A DNA stretch of 64,000 nt from Bacteroides bouchesdurhonensis (GTDB lineage Bacteria; Bacteroidota; Bacteroidia; Bacteroidales; Bacteroidaceae), in assembly GCF_900155865.1 (NCBI RefSeq), contig NZ_LT707006.1:89751-153750 (forward strand), written 5' to 3'. The notes beneath the pieces were generated by a model. The model was not told the origin of the DNA, did no database searches, and saw only the letters and a list, made by a program, of their open reading frames with translations. Positions 19,987 through 29,697 of this stretch are shown here, one piece after another (position 1 is the stretch's first letter; the number at the start of each line of letters is the position of its first letter). Position numbers and translations under genes: made by a program.

Positions 19987-20067
19987 AGAATTAATTATTA
20001 AAGGGTTTATGAGCTCTAAAAGTATAGATTTCTGATGAAATAAACAAATTAATTGAAACTAATATAC

Positions 20068-20075
20068 CAAAGGTA
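20068..20075 (-). promoter_or_regulatory. -7 element of hppA
   Basis: It reads TACCTTTG on the minus strand, 81 bp before the hppA start. No clear -33 TTTG. Confidence 0.5.
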
Positions 20076-20079
20076 GTCA

Positions 20080-20647
20080 TAGAAGAATATGATTAGAATA
20101 ATTATACTATTATCTTCTGTCAGATAACTTTCTGAATGTTCCTTTTATCTGTTTACGGGAATAATGCAGCTATCGAAATTACTTTGTGCTGATTTATCTT
20201 TCCAGATGAAGAAAATCCGCTCTCGTTGCTTTATGTCTGCTGTCTGTAGTAGCAACAAACAAGTTTATTTAGAATCGTATATTTTTCTTGTCGTACACAC
20301 TCAGCTCAACAAATAACAGTAACGTTAATAAGCAGAATATAATCATTATAAAGCCATTTCATCCAATCTACACAAATATAGGACATATTCAATATATATA
20401 ACGAAATGAATGTTTGCACGTACATTTTTTGTCTTCTAAGAGATTTTCTTTAACTTGCCGTCGTTTACTAGCAAGAGAAATGTAATATTCTCCAGTATCT
20501 CTTCTTTATTGTACAATTTAATCCTTATAATTAAAGAAAGAGAAACAGAGGAAACTACTATTTACAAACACTTGTGGTGAATCAATACTGTACCAAATTA
20601 TTCAAAACAAAAGCCTTAAAGGACCGAACTTTATAAATATAACAAAT
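20080..20647. other. Intergenic region between hppA and the transglutaminase-like gene
   Basis: About 570 AT-rich bases between divergent genes. I see no gene, tRNA or convincing hairpin with a T-run. The promoter of the downstream gene should lie here, but no perfect TAnnTTTG was located near 20600. Confidence 0.4.
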
Positions 20648-22621
20648 ATGTCAATAAACAATAAAATAAAAATCAGCTGTTCTATCATCGCTGTCACTCT
20701 CTTGTTAGTATATGGTTGTCAAAATCAAGATGCCCGAATAGAAAGAGCTTTGAGTCTTGCTAAAAGTAACCGACCGGAATTAGAAAAAGTACTAGAACAT
20801 TATCAACACGACTCATTAAAACTGGAAGCTGCTAAATTTTTAATCCGTAACATGCCCGGACATTACTCTCCGGCAGATAGTTCAATCAACAAGTATTATG
20901 ATGCAATAGATTCCACACTCCATGCTATGAAGAACCATAACGTTGATGAAATAAAATATTCTTTAGAAAGAATATCAGATAGATTTTGCACGATTATAAA
21001 AGACGAGACTGTACCGGATGTGGAAATAATCACATCTGAGTATCTAATAGCTAACATTGATACAGCTTTCGCCCAATGGCAGGAAGGACCATGGAGTAAA
21101 CATTTAAACTTTGAGCAGTTTTGCGAATGCCTGCTTCCATATAAGACTGAAGACCTCCAAAGTTTAGATAACTGGAAAGAGTATCTTAAAACAACTTACA
21201 ATCAAAAGCTGGAGAATCTGAAATATTGTGATCTATATAAGAATTCAGCTCTACGGGCTGCTATTCAAGTAAACAGCAATTTAAAAAACGATCTTCATCC
21301 GGTTTTAGTACCTTCAAGAATGACACCAGTCTACCGGATGTCCACAAGAGTGAAACTTCCTTTCGGTATGTGCGATGATTATACAGAGATTGCAACTGCC
21401 GTTTTCAGAAGTAACGGAATACCTGTTTTCTCCGATTTCACTCCTCAATGGCCTTTCCGCTCCATGGGACATACATGGAATGTACTGCTGAATAACAACG
21501 GGAAGAATTTGTCTTTCGGCGGTGCAGACACCAATCCGGGCGATCCACACAAGCTGGACGAACATATGGCAAAAGCATTCAGAAGAACGTATGCAGCAAA
21601 TTCCGAATTAGAAGAATTACAAGCAACGGAAAAATACATTCCCTCCACTTTCTCCACGCCTTTCATCAAAGATGTCACACCGGAATATACAGACTGCGTG
21701 GATGTGGAACTGGAAGTAAACGGAAAGAATGGGAAATTTGCCTATCTCTCAGTCTTCAATAACCATACATGGACGCCTATTGATTTTACGCGAATAAAAC
21801 ATGGCAAAGCACACTTCAAGAATATGGGGAAAAATATTGTGTACTTACCTGTATATTATGAAGAAAATGAATGGCAATTAGCAATAGCCGATCCTTTTGT
21901 ACTGACTTACAAAGGAGAAGTGAAGAAATTGATTCCGGATACACTGAAACGTCAGACATTGGTTTTACATAGAAAATACCCTGTTTTTCCACATCTGAAT
22001 GAAGGGGCAGAAAGATTGTACAACGGTGAATTTCAAGTTGCAGATAATCCGGATTTCAAGAATGCCAAGGTCGTTCATAAGATTAAGCAGTGGGGGACGA
22101 TAGGTATGGAAGCGAATATTCCTGATTCTTGCGGGAAATACAGGTATTGGCGTTACTACCAGCCCGAAGAATATTGCAATTGTAACATAGCAGAGATATA
22201 CTTTGTGGAAAGAGAGAACCATTCGTTCATCGAAGGGGAAATAATAGGTACAGATGGTGCTTGGAACAATAATGAGAATTACAATAAAACGAAAGTATTC
22301 GACCATAACTTATTGACTTCCTTCGACGCACCGACATCTAATGGGGCATGGGTAGGTATGGATTTTGGAAAACCTGTAGATATTGAAAAGATTCTTTTCA
22401 CAGCCCGCGGTGATGGAAATACAATCGACATAGGAGATACCTATGAATTGTTTTATTGGGGCAACGGACATTGGAACTCACTTGGAAAACAGAAAGCTAA
22501 TACGGTAACACTAGAATATAAAAACGTACCTACAGGTGCTCTGTATTGGCTGAGAGATCTGACAAAGGGGGAAGAAGAACGTATATTTACGTATGAGAAT
22601 GGGAAACAGATCTGGTGGTAA
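20648..22621 (+). CDS. Transglutaminase-like lipoprotein
   Basis: The 657-residue protein has a lipoprotein signal with lipobox LLLVYGC (Cys24). The middle carries a transglutaminase-like core: FGMCDDYTEIA with C242, SMGHTWN with H275 and GGAD with D294 form the expected Cys-His-Asp triad. The C-terminal 160 residues, including DHNLLTSFDAPTSNGAWVGM, resemble a discoidin-like sugar-binding beta-sandwich. Such proteins in Bacteroides are thought to act as peptidases or glycan-linked hydrolases in the periplasm; the substrate is unknown. It lies just upstream of the alpha-galactosidase in the same direction, although that gene has its own -7 element. Confidence 0.8.
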   Translation: MSINNKIKISCSIIAVTLLLVYGCQNQDARIERALSLAKSNRPELEKVLEHYQHDSLKLEAAKFLIRNMPGHYSPADSSINKYYDAIDSTLHAMKNHNVDEIKYSLERISDRFCTIIKDETVPDVEIITSEYLIANIDTAFAQWQEGPWSKHLNFEQFCECLLPYKTEDLQSLDNWKEYLKTTYNQKLENLKYCDLYKNSALRAAIQVNSNLKNDLHPVLVPSRMTPVYRMSTRVKLPFGMCDDYTEIATAVFRSNGIPVFSDFTPQWPFRSMGHTWNVLLNNNGKNLSFGGADTNPGDPHKLDEHMAKAFRRTYAANSELEELQATEKYIPSTFSTPFIKDVTPEYTDCVDVELEVNGKNGKFAYLSVFNNHTWTPIDFTRIKHGKAHFKNMGKNIVYLPVYYEENEWQLAIADPFVLTYKGEVKKLIPDTLKRQTLVLHRKYPVFPHLNEGAERLYNGEFQVADNPDFKNAKVVHKIKQWGTIGMEANIPDSCGKYRYWRYYQPEEYCNCNIAEIYFVERENHSFIEGEIIGTDGAWNNNENYNKTKVFDHNLLTSFDAPTSNGAWVGMDFGKPVDIEKILFTARGDGNTIDIGDTYELFYWGNGHWNSLGKQKANTVTLEYKNVPTGALYWLRDLTKGEEERIFTYENGKQIWW

Positions 22622-22630
22622 TGGTAACTT

Positions 22631-22663
22631 TTTGCACCCACTTGCCATAGAGTCCGGTGCAAA
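22631..22663 (+). terminator. Hairpin after the transglutaminase-like gene
   Basis: TTTGCACC (22631-22638) and GGTGCAAA (22656-22663) form an 8-bp stem with a 17-base loop. There is no T-run, so efficiency is doubtful. Confidence 0.4.
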
Positions 22664-22704
22664 CTTAAATCCTGAAGTTATTCAGACATAATAAATAGAA
22701 TCAT

Positions 22705-22712
22705 TATCTTTG
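22705..22712 (+). promoter_or_regulatory. -7 element of the alpha-galactosidase
   Basis: TATCTTTG, 51 bp before the ATG at 22764. Confidence 0.55.
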
Positions 22713-22763
22713 CGATTCGCTTAATCTATTTTGCAAACTAGCCCAATTTATTATTAAAAACAC

Positions 22764-24953
22764 ATGAAGAAATTATTTGTATTATTGATGGCTTTATCTA
22801 TGTTAGCACAGATAAATGCTCAAGAAAAGAAAATCATCCGTATCTCTACGGACAACACAGACTTAATCTTACAAGTTGCACCCAACGGACGCCTGTATCA
22901 ATCTTATCTTGGAGATAAGTTATTGAACGAACAGGATATCAACAACTTCTCTTATGCCGTAAAAGGTGGTTCGGACGGTAGTGTATCTACTCGCGGTTGG
23001 GAAGTATATCCAGGTTCCGGTGCTGAAGATTACTTCGAACCGGCTGTAGCAATTACCCATTGCGACGGAAATCCAAGTACAATATTCCGTTATGTTTCTG
23101 CCGAGCAGAAAGAAGTAAAGGGCGGAACAGAAACAGTGATTAATCTAAAAGACGACCAATATCCGGTGGAAGTAACACTGCATTACATCGCTTATCCGAA
23201 GGAAAACGTTATAAAGACTTGGAGTGAAATCAAACATAGCGAAAAGAAACCTATCAATTTATGGCGTTATGCTTCGACCATGCTTTATTTTTCCAACACC
23301 AATTATTATCTGACAGAGTTCAGTAGCGATTGGGCTAAAGAAGCTAGAATGAGTACACAGCCTCTGATGTTTGGGAAAAAAGTGATTGATACCAAACTGG
23401 GAAGCCGAGCTGCGATGCACACACATCCTTTCTTCGAACTTGGGCTGGACCAACCGGTGCAAGAGCAACAAGGACGTGTAATGTTAGGTACTCTTGGCTG
23501 GACCGGAAACTTCCAATTTACTTTTGAAGTAGATAATGTAGGCAATCTGCGTGTTATCCCGGCTATCAACCCCTATGCTTCCTACTATGAATTGAAAGCT
23601 GGCGAAGTTTTCTCTACACCGGAATTCATTTTCACTTTCAGCAACAATGGTACAGGAGAAGCTAGCCGTAATCTTCATGCTTGGGCACGTAATTACCAAT
23701 TGAAAGATGGACAGGGTGATCGCCTCACTTTGCTGAATAACTGGGAAAATACTTACTTCAACTTTAACGAAGAGCTACTTGGGGAACTAATGAAAGAAGC
23801 GAAACATCTTGGTGTGGATATGTTCTTACTTGATGACGGTTGGTTTGGCAACAAACATCCGCGTAATGATGATCATGCCGGACTTGGTGATTGGGAAGTC
23901 ATGAAATCAAAACTGCCCGGTGGTATTCCTGCTCTTGTAAAATCCGCCAAAGAAGCCGGAGTAAAATTCGGTATCTGGATTGAACCGGAAATGGTAAATC
24001 CCAAAAGTGATTTATTTGAGAAACACCCTGATTGGGCAATACATCTTCCAAATCGTGAAACTTATTATTACCGTAACCAATTAGTACTCGACCTTAGTAA
24101 TCCGAAAGTACAAGACTTTGTATTCGGCGTTGTAGATAATATTCTGACAGAAAACCCGGAAGTAGCCTTCTTCAAATGGGACTGCAACTCTCCTATTACG
24201 AATATTTACTCTCCATATCTGAAGGACAAACAGGGACAGCTTTATATCAATCACGTGCGTGGTATATATAATGTACTGAATCGTATCAAAGACAAATATC
24301 CCAATGTACCGATGATGCTGTGCTCCGGTGGTGGTGCACGTTGTGATTATGAAGCCCTGAAATATTACACAGAGTTCTGGTGCAGCGATAATACTGATCC
24401 CGTAGAACGTATCTTCATCCAATGGGGATTCTCACAAATTTTCCCGTCTAAAGCAATGTGCGCACACGTAACCAGTTGGAATAAAAATACCAGTGTTAAG
24501 TTCCGTACCGATGTGGCAAGTATGTGTAAACTTGGCTTCGACCTCGGTTTGAAAGAGTTAAATGCCGACGAACTGGCTTATTGCCAAAATGCAGTAGCTA
24601 ACTGGAAGCGTTTGAAATCGGTAATCCTGGATGGTGATCAATACAGACTTGTTTCTCCATATGACGGAAATCATATGGCTATAATGTATGCCGCTCCTGA
24701 TGCTTCAAAAGCGGTATTATACACATACGATATCCATCCACGTTTCGGCGAAAAGTTATTCCCTGTAAAACTTCAAGGATTGGATGCAAAAAAAATGTAT
24801 AAGGTAAAGGAAATCAATCTAATGCCAAACAAAAAGTCTAATCTGGCAGCCAATGAAAAAACTTATTCCGGTGATTATCTGATGAAAGTCGGAATTAATG
24901 CGTTTACCACAAGCCAAACTCATAGTCGTGTCATTGAACTGACTGCGGAATAA
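22764..24953 (+). CDS. Secreted GH36 alpha-galactosidase
   Basis: The 729-residue enzyme has a signal peptide (residues 1-19, ending AQINAQ) and is expected in the periplasm. A beta-sandwich N-terminal domain is followed by the (beta/alpha)8 barrel. The barrel shows DDGWFG, GIWIEPEMVNP, the nucleophile D473 in FFKWDCN and the acid/base D542 in WCSDNTDP, which is the GH36 (clan GH-D) pattern. It should remove terminal alpha-1,6-galactose from raffinose-family sugars or galactomannan. No susC/susD or other CAZymes adjoin it, so it appears to be a stand-alone gene rather than part of a full utilisation locus. Confidence 0.94.
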   Translation: MKKLFVLLMALSMLAQINAQEKKIIRISTDNTDLILQVAPNGRLYQSYLGDKLLNEQDINNFSYAVKGGSDGSVSTRGWEVYPGSGAEDYFEPAVAITHCDGNPSTIFRYVSAEQKEVKGGTETVINLKDDQYPVEVTLHYIAYPKENVIKTWSEIKHSEKKPINLWRYASTMLYFSNTNYYLTEFSSDWAKEARMSTQPLMFGKKVIDTKLGSRAAMHTHPFFELGLDQPVQEQQGRVMLGTLGWTGNFQFTFEVDNVGNLRVIPAINPYASYYELKAGEVFSTPEFIFTFSNNGTGEASRNLHAWARNYQLKDGQGDRLTLLNNWENTYFNFNEELLGELMKEAKHLGVDMFLLDDGWFGNKHPRNDDHAGLGDWEVMKSKLPGGIPALVKSAKEAGVKFGIWIEPEMVNPKSDLFEKHPDWAIHLPNRETYYYRNQLVLDLSNPKVQDFVFGVVDNILTENPEVAFFKWDCNSPITNIYSPYLKDKQGQLYINHVRGIYNVLNRIKDKYPNVPMMLCSGGGARCDYEALKYYTEFWCSDNTDPVERIFIQWGFSQIFPSKAMCAHVTSWNKNTSVKFRTDVASMCKLGFDLGLKELNADELAYCQNAVANWKRLKSVILDGDQYRLVSPYDGNHMAIMYAAPDASKAVLYTYDIHPRFGEKLFPVKLQGLDAKKMYKVKEINLMPNKKSNLAANEKTYSGDYLMKVGINAFTTSQTHSRVIELTAE

Positions 24954-24966
24954 AGCAGACGTTTAT

Positions 24967-25010
24967 TCTCCGTATGAACATATTACAATGTTGTGCGGAG
25001 ATTCTTTTAT
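24967..25010 (+). terminator. Terminator after the alpha-galactosidase
   Basis: TCTCCG (24967-24972) pairs with CGGAGA (24996-25001), with an inner AACAT/ATGTT pairing, followed by TTCTTTTAT. Confidence 0.75.
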
Positions 25011-25056
25011 CATACATTTTTAGCGAATAATAATTGTAAGTATTGAAATAAAGTAC

Positions 25057-25064
25057 TATATTTG
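25057..25064 (+). promoter_or_regulatory. -7 element of the DUF3828-like lipoprotein
   Basis: TATATTTG with a partial -33 (TTG at 25034-25036). It lies 21 bp before the ATG at 25086 and excludes the in-frame start at 25062. Confidence 0.6.
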
Positions 25065-25085
25065 ATATACGTAAACAAAAACAAC

Positions 25086-26138
25086 ATGAATTATTTCAAA
25101 ACATTTATCCTCTTCATAATTGTATTTTCTGCCATCTCATGTATGGAACAAAAGAAGAAAAAGGGCATCACCGACTTTCCACAAGAAGAGGCAACGTTAA
25201 ATGAGCCCGGCAATGAAAACGGAATAAATCTGCAAGAAGAAATAACCGATGCCTCATCTCAGGAAGCGATCGAGAGGCAAAACGACCCTGGCAGCGAAAA
25301 TGAAATAAATCCGCAAGAAGAATCTATCGACATTCCAGTTGCAAACCCCAAAGCGGTCGAAATGCTAAAGAAGTTTTATAGCAGTTACCTTTCTCCGTCA
25401 TCAAGACGTGAACATATATTTCAACTGCACGCCGGATACATGACAGAAGCAATGAAAAATAAAATTTTAAGAATGAGTGCTAACACCGACATAAATGCCG
25501 TCATTCGTGCTCAAGATGTACCGGAAGACTCATGTGAAACGTTGAAGATAAAAGAATTGGGAAACGACTGGTACATGGTGAAATACACTTCTGGGAAAGG
25601 TGGACCATATGAGCATCGATATAATATTCCTGTGAAGGTGGTCGAGGAGAATGGCCGATGCCTGATAGCTTATATCACGCCACAAGATGAAGGTCAAATA
25701 TACGGCGACAGTCTATGGTGTCATACAGATACCTTTCCGACAGTGGACCGTACCGAGCCTCTCGCTTTCGTGAAGAGTTTCTACGAACTTTACACGACCA
25801 AGTACGGTTGCCTGATTCCGAATCTGCAACAGGAGCTGGCAAGTATACGCAGAGAGAACCTTACTCTGAAAGCCCAAGAGCAATTTAACAAAGCGGAAGA
25901 GTCGAATAGGCTGGACGGATACAAAGAGTATGATCTGTTGATAAGAGGCTTTGATTTTGAATATCTATGGCGTCCATCTCTCAAGGTGACGCCTGCGGAT
26001 AAAGCAAATACGTATCGTATCAGTTACAAGACTTCTCAATATTCGAAAATGAGAGAAATAGCGGTTGAAGTTATCGAAAAAGACGGAAAATACTACATTG
26101 ACGACATACAAAATGAGGATAGCAAATATTTTCCTTAA
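25086..26138 (+). CDS. Lipoprotein with two DUF3828-like domains
   Basis: The 350-residue protein begins MNYFKTFILFIIVFSAISC, giving lipidation at C19. A hydrophilic, Glu/Asn-rich linker contains an imperfect duplicated 17-residue unit (EPGNENGINLQEEI, then DPGSENEINPQEES). Two similar globular domains follow, each opening with a FY helix (MLKKFYSSYL near 95, FVKSFYELYTTKYG near 225) and closing with KVVEENGRCLI or EVIEKDGKYYI. This resembles tandem DUF3828 domains, a fold seen in periplasmic proteins of unknown role. Confidence in the family is moderate. Confidence 0.68.
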   Translation: MNYFKTFILFIIVFSAISCMEQKKKKGITDFPQEEATLNEPGNENGINLQEEITDASSQEAIERQNDPGSENEINPQEESIDIPVANPKAVEMLKKFYSSYLSPSSRREHIFQLHAGYMTEAMKNKILRMSANTDINAVIRAQDVPEDSCETLKIKELGNDWYMVKYTSGKGGPYEHRYNIPVKVVEENGRCLIAYITPQDEGQIYGDSLWCHTDTFPTVDRTEPLAFVKSFYELYTTKYGCLIPNLQQELASIRRENLTLKAQEQFNKAEESNRLDGYKEYDLLIRGFDFEYLWRPSLKVTPADKANTYRISYKTSQYSKMREIAVEVIEKDGKYYIDDIQNEDSKYFP

Positions 26139-26148
26139 AGAGCCATCA

Positions 26149-26170
26149 ATATATATATATATATATATAT
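26149..26170. repeat. (AT)11 microsatellite
   Basis: Twenty-two bases of uninterrupted AT dinucleotide lie 11 bp after the stop of the lipoprotein gene. Such tracts can slip, but here it is outside coding sequence. Confidence 0.9.
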
Positions 26171-26228
26171 TTACGGTGTAAAATATATATAGCTAAAAGA
26201 GGATATTCAGCAAATGTTCTAAAATAGA

Positions 26229-26281
26229 AGATGGCATGTATAAATGAGGATTGGTATCTCATTTGTATATGCCATCTTTTA
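26229..26281. terminator. Bidirectional terminator between the lipoprotein gene and sufS
   Basis: AGATGGCAT (26229-26237) pairs with ATGCCATCT (26269-26277), extended inward by AAATGAG/CTCATTT. There is TTTT on the plus side and a T-rich stretch on the minus side. Confidence 0.85.
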
Positions 26282-26328
26282 GTGATTATTCTAAAGAATT
26301 CGTATAAAACCTCTTCTTACAAATATTC

Positions 26329-27540
26329 TTAAAACATCCTACGGACACGATCGATACTTGCCACCAATGCATCTATCTCACTTTTTGTATTATATAAAGC
26401 AAAAGAAGCCCGCACTGTTCCTTCAATACCAAGACGTTGCATCAACGGTTGTGCACAATGGTGTCCTGTACGAACAGCAATCCCCAAACGATCCAATAGA
26501 GTTCCCAAATCGAAATGGTGAATATCACCTACAAGGAATGAAATAACAGCTCCTCTATCAGCAGCTTCCCCCAAAATACGCATATCAGGAATCTCTTTCA
26601 ATCGTTTCAGAGCATACGTAGTCAATTCATGCTCATGAGCTGCAATCTGCTCGATACCGATACCATTTACATAGTCTAGTGCTTTCGCCAATCCGGTAGT
26701 ACCGATATAATCCGGAGTACCGGCTTCAAACTTAAAAGGAAGTTCATTGAAAGTCGTCTTTTCAAAGGAGACATGCTGAATCATCTCTCCTCCTCCTTGA
26801 TATGGCGGTAAACGGTCTAACCACTGCTCTTTCCCATAGAGTACTCCCACTCCCGTCGGACCATAGATTTTATGACCGGAGAACACAAGAAAATCTGCAT
26901 CCAGTTCCTGTACGTCTACCTTCATATGAGGGATAGATTGAGCAGCGTCCACCAAGAATGGTACACCATGCTCATGTGCTATCTTAATCATCTCCTTCAC
27001 CGGATTTACAGTGCCAAGTACATTTGAGACTTGCATCACACTGACAATCTTAGTACGCTCAGAGAATAGCTTTTCATATTCATCCAGCAACAATTCACCC
27101 TTATCATTCATTGGGATTACTTTAATAGCAATTCCCTTGCGAGCAGCCAATAACTGCCAAGGTACAATATTACTATGATGTTCCATCACCGAGAGAATCA
27201 CTTCATCTCCTTCTTGCATAAACTCGTCACCAAAACTAGAGACCAACAAGTTAATGCTTTCTGTCGTTCCCCGTGTAAAAATGACCTCATTCGTACTATG
27301 CGCATTGATAAATTGACGTACAGTTTCGCGGGAAGATTCATGTAATTCCGTAGCCTGTTGGGATAAGTAATGCACACCGCGATGTACATTAGCATTAACG
27401 GAATAATATTCATCCACCAACGAGTCAATCACCAAGCGAGGCTTCTGAGTAGTCGCAGCATTATCTAAGTAGACCAACGGCTTACCATAAATTGTACGAC
27501 TCAATATCGGAAAGTCTTCGCGTATCTTTTGAATATCCAT
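26329..27540 (-). CDS. sufS: SufS cysteine desulfurase
   Basis: The 403-residue PLP enzyme converts cysteine to alanine and passes the persulfide sulfur to Fe-S cluster assembly. The PLP lysine is in FSGHKIYGPTGVG and the catalytic cysteine is C362 in RTGHHCAQPL, which is the group II (SufS) motif. The start is the ATG at 27540; the frame extended to 27549 would begin with TTG. It is the last gene of cvpA-sufB-sufC-sufD-sufS. No sufE or sufU is visible nearby. Confidence 0.96.
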   Translation of the reverse strand: MDIQKIREDFPILSRTIYGKPLVYLDNAATTQKPRLVIDSLVDEYYSVNANVHRGVHYLSQQATELHESSRETVRQFINAHSTNEVIFTRGTTESINLLVSSFGDEFMQEGDEVILSVMEHHSNIVPWQLLAARKGIAIKVIPMNDKGELLLDEYEKLFSERTKIVSVMQVSNVLGTVNPVKEMIKIAHEHGVPFLVDAAQSIPHMKVDVQELDADFLVFSGHKIYGPTGVGVLYGKEQWLDRLPPYQGGGEMIQHVSFEKTTFNELPFKFEAGTPDYIGTTGLAKALDYVNGIGIEQIAAHEHELTTYALKRLKEIPDMRILGEAADRGAVISFLVGDIHHFDLGTLLDRLGIAVRTGHHCAQPLMQRLGIEGTVRASFALYNTKSEIDALVASIDRVRRMF

Positions 27541-27578
27541 GAATTTCAATTATTAAAGATTAGTGTTCCGTACAAGCT

Positions 27579-28925
27579 CTATTTACAGATCGCACAGCCC
27601 TGACACTTATTCAGTTCACCCCGGAAGCGTTTCTCAACTAACATATGCAAACGATCTTTAAGTGCATCCAAGCGAATTGTATCAATGACCTCATTGACAA
27701 ATGCAAACATTAATAACAACCGCGCTTCTTTCTCGGCAATTCCACGTGTACGCATATAGAACAAAGCGTTCTCATCCAACTGCCCAACCGTCGCACCATG
27801 TGAACACTTTACATCATCTGCATAAATTTCAAGTTGCGGCTGAGTGTACATGCGCGCATTACGCGTAGCACACAAATTACGGTTGGTTTGCTGTGAATTT
27901 GTATGCTGAGCATCCGGACGTACTAGTACCAATCCTGCAAAAGCACCGACTGCCTGATCATCTAATACATATTTAAATAGCTCATTGCTGGTACAATTAG
28001 GTACAGCATGATCGATAGATGTATTATTATCCACCTGTTGATTCTTATCAGCGATTGCCATGCCGCAAAGATTGATTTCAGCACCTTCACCTGCTAATAT
28101 TACTTCAGTTGTATTACGGGTAGTCCCGTTGTGAAGAGTCATTCCATTCAGCAAAACATTACTATTTGCCTCTTGTTTTACATATAAATTACTGATACGA
28201 ACCGTACTTGTATGCGTCTCTTCCAACTCATACAGATCAAATACCGAATTTTCTCCGGCAAACACCTCAATTACCTGAGTTGCCAGGAAGTTTACATTAT
28301 CCATCGCATGGTCACAGATCAACAAACGAGCTTGTGCACCCTCTTCCAAGATAATTAGTACCCGGCGATTTACCATAAAGTTCACATCCGCACGAAGGAT
28401 ATTTACGAGTTGGATAGGCTTCTCCACCACTACATTCTTAGGCACATAGAGAACAGCACCATCTTGTGCAAAAGTAGTATTGAATGCAGTTACACCATCT
28501 TTGGAAGTATCTGCCAACTTACCATAATATTTCCTTATCAGATCAGGCTGTTGTTCTGCTATTTCTTTCAAACTACCGAATATTACACCTTCAGGCAAAT
28601 TTATTTTAGGAAGAGCCTTATTATAGAACGCGTCGTTCACCACAAAATACAAAGCAGTACTCATGTTAGGCACATCGCACTTAAACACTTCATACGGATT
28701 TACCGGAATAGACAAACGATTTAGGTTCAAACCGAAATCCGGTTCAAAATACTTGCTTACATCCGTATATTTATATTTCTCTACCTTACGGTTCGGAAAT
28801 CCGAGTCGCTCAAAGTCTGCAAAAGCTCCAGCACGAGGTGCATTTAGCACTTCAGCACTATGTTTGCAAATCATCGCTTCCGTTTGTGAGAATAGATCTA
28901 TGTATTGTTGTTCAGCATTCATCAT
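27579..28925 (-). CDS. sufD: SufD, Fe-S cluster assembly scaffold subunit
   Basis: The 448-residue protein has the SufBD beta-helix core with the C-terminal YADDVKCSHGATVGQLDENA segment and the run ALFYMRTRGI typical of SufD. It partners SufB and SufC in the SufBC2D complex that builds Fe-S clusters. The start codon overlaps the sufC stop by one base (TAATG), indicating translational coupling. The C-terminal cysteines (KCQGCAICK) are a Bacteroides-type extension. sufS follows after 38 bp. Confidence 0.95.
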   Translation of the reverse strand: MMNAEQQYIDLFSQTEAMICKHSAEVLNAPRAGAFADFERLGFPNRKVEKYKYTDVSKYFEPDFGLNLNRLSIPVNPYEVFKCDVPNMSTALYFVVNDAFYNKALPKINLPEGVIFGSLKEIAEQQPDLIRKYYGKLADTSKDGVTAFNTTFAQDGAVLYVPKNVVVEKPIQLVNILRADVNFMVNRRVLIILEEGAQARLLICDHAMDNVNFLATQVIEVFAGENSVFDLYELEETHTSTVRISNLYVKQEANSNVLLNGMTLHNGTTRNTTEVILAGEGAEINLCGMAIADKNQQVDNNTSIDHAVPNCTSNELFKYVLDDQAVGAFAGLVLVRPDAQHTNSQQTNRNLCATRNARMYTQPQLEIYADDVKCSHGATVGQLDENALFYMRTRGIAEKEARLLLMFAFVNEVIDTIRLDALKDRLHMLVEKRFRGELNKCQGCAICK

Positions 28926-29677
28926 TATTCTCCTAATTCTTTCTTAATCCAATCATACCCCTTGTCTTCCAATTCCAGTGCAAGTTCCGGTCCGGCGGTT
29001 TTTACGATACGGCCTTTATAAAGCACATGGACAACATCAGGTTTAATGTAATCAAGCAAACGTTGATAGTGGGTAATGACGATAGTACTAGTTTCGGGAG
29101 TCTTCAGTTTATTTACTCCTTCTGCTACGATACGGAGAGCATCAATATCCAATCCGGAATCTGTTTCATCGAGAATACTCAAACGCGGTTCCAGCATTGC
29201 CATTTGAAATATCTCATTCCGTTTCTTTTCTCCACCCGAGAAACCTTCATTCACTGAACGGTTAGCCAATTTATTATCCAATTCCACTACAGCACGTTTC
29301 TCACGCATCAGTTTCAAGAACTCGCTGGCAGTCAATGCCGGCAGCCCTTTATATTTACGCTGTTCATTTACAGCCGCACGCATAAAGTTTACCATACTTA
29401 CCCCCGGGATCTCTACGGGATATTGGAAACTAAGAAAAATACCCTCATGACTACGGTCTTCCGGACTCAACTCCAGCAGATTCTTACCATCAAAAGTAAT
29501 GGAACCTTTCGTCACCTCAAAAGCGGGATTTCCTACCAAAACGGAAGAAAGAGTACTTTTACCTGAACCATTCGGTCCCATAATTGCATGTATCTCGCCC
29601 GGTCTTACCGTCAAGTTAATGCCTTTCAATATTTCTTTGCCATTAATGCTGGCATGCAGGTCTTTTATCTCTAACAT
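28925..29677 (-). CDS. sufC: SufC, Fe-S assembly ATPase
   Basis: The 250-residue ABC-type ATPase has Walker [10 protein letters not shown] near residue 35, signature [11 protein letters not shown], and Walker [15 protein letters not shown], the last being characteristic of SufC. It drives conformational change in the SufBC2D complex. It lies 20 bp after sufB and overlaps sufD by one base. Confidence 0.97.
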   Translation of the reverse strand: MLEIKDLHASINGKEILKGINLTVRPGEIHAIMGPNGSGKSTLSSVLVGNPAFEVTKGSITFDGKNLLELSPEDRSHEGIFLSFQYPVEIPGVSMVNFMRAAVNEQRKYKGLPALTASEFLKLMREKRAVVELDNKLANRSVNEGFSGGEKKRNEIFQMAMLEPRLSILDETDSGLDIDALRIVAEGVNKLKTPETSTIVITHYQRLLDYIKPDVVHVLYKGRIVKTAGPELALELEDKGYDWIKKELGE

Positions 29678-29697
29678 AATCTTTAAAATTAACTCAT

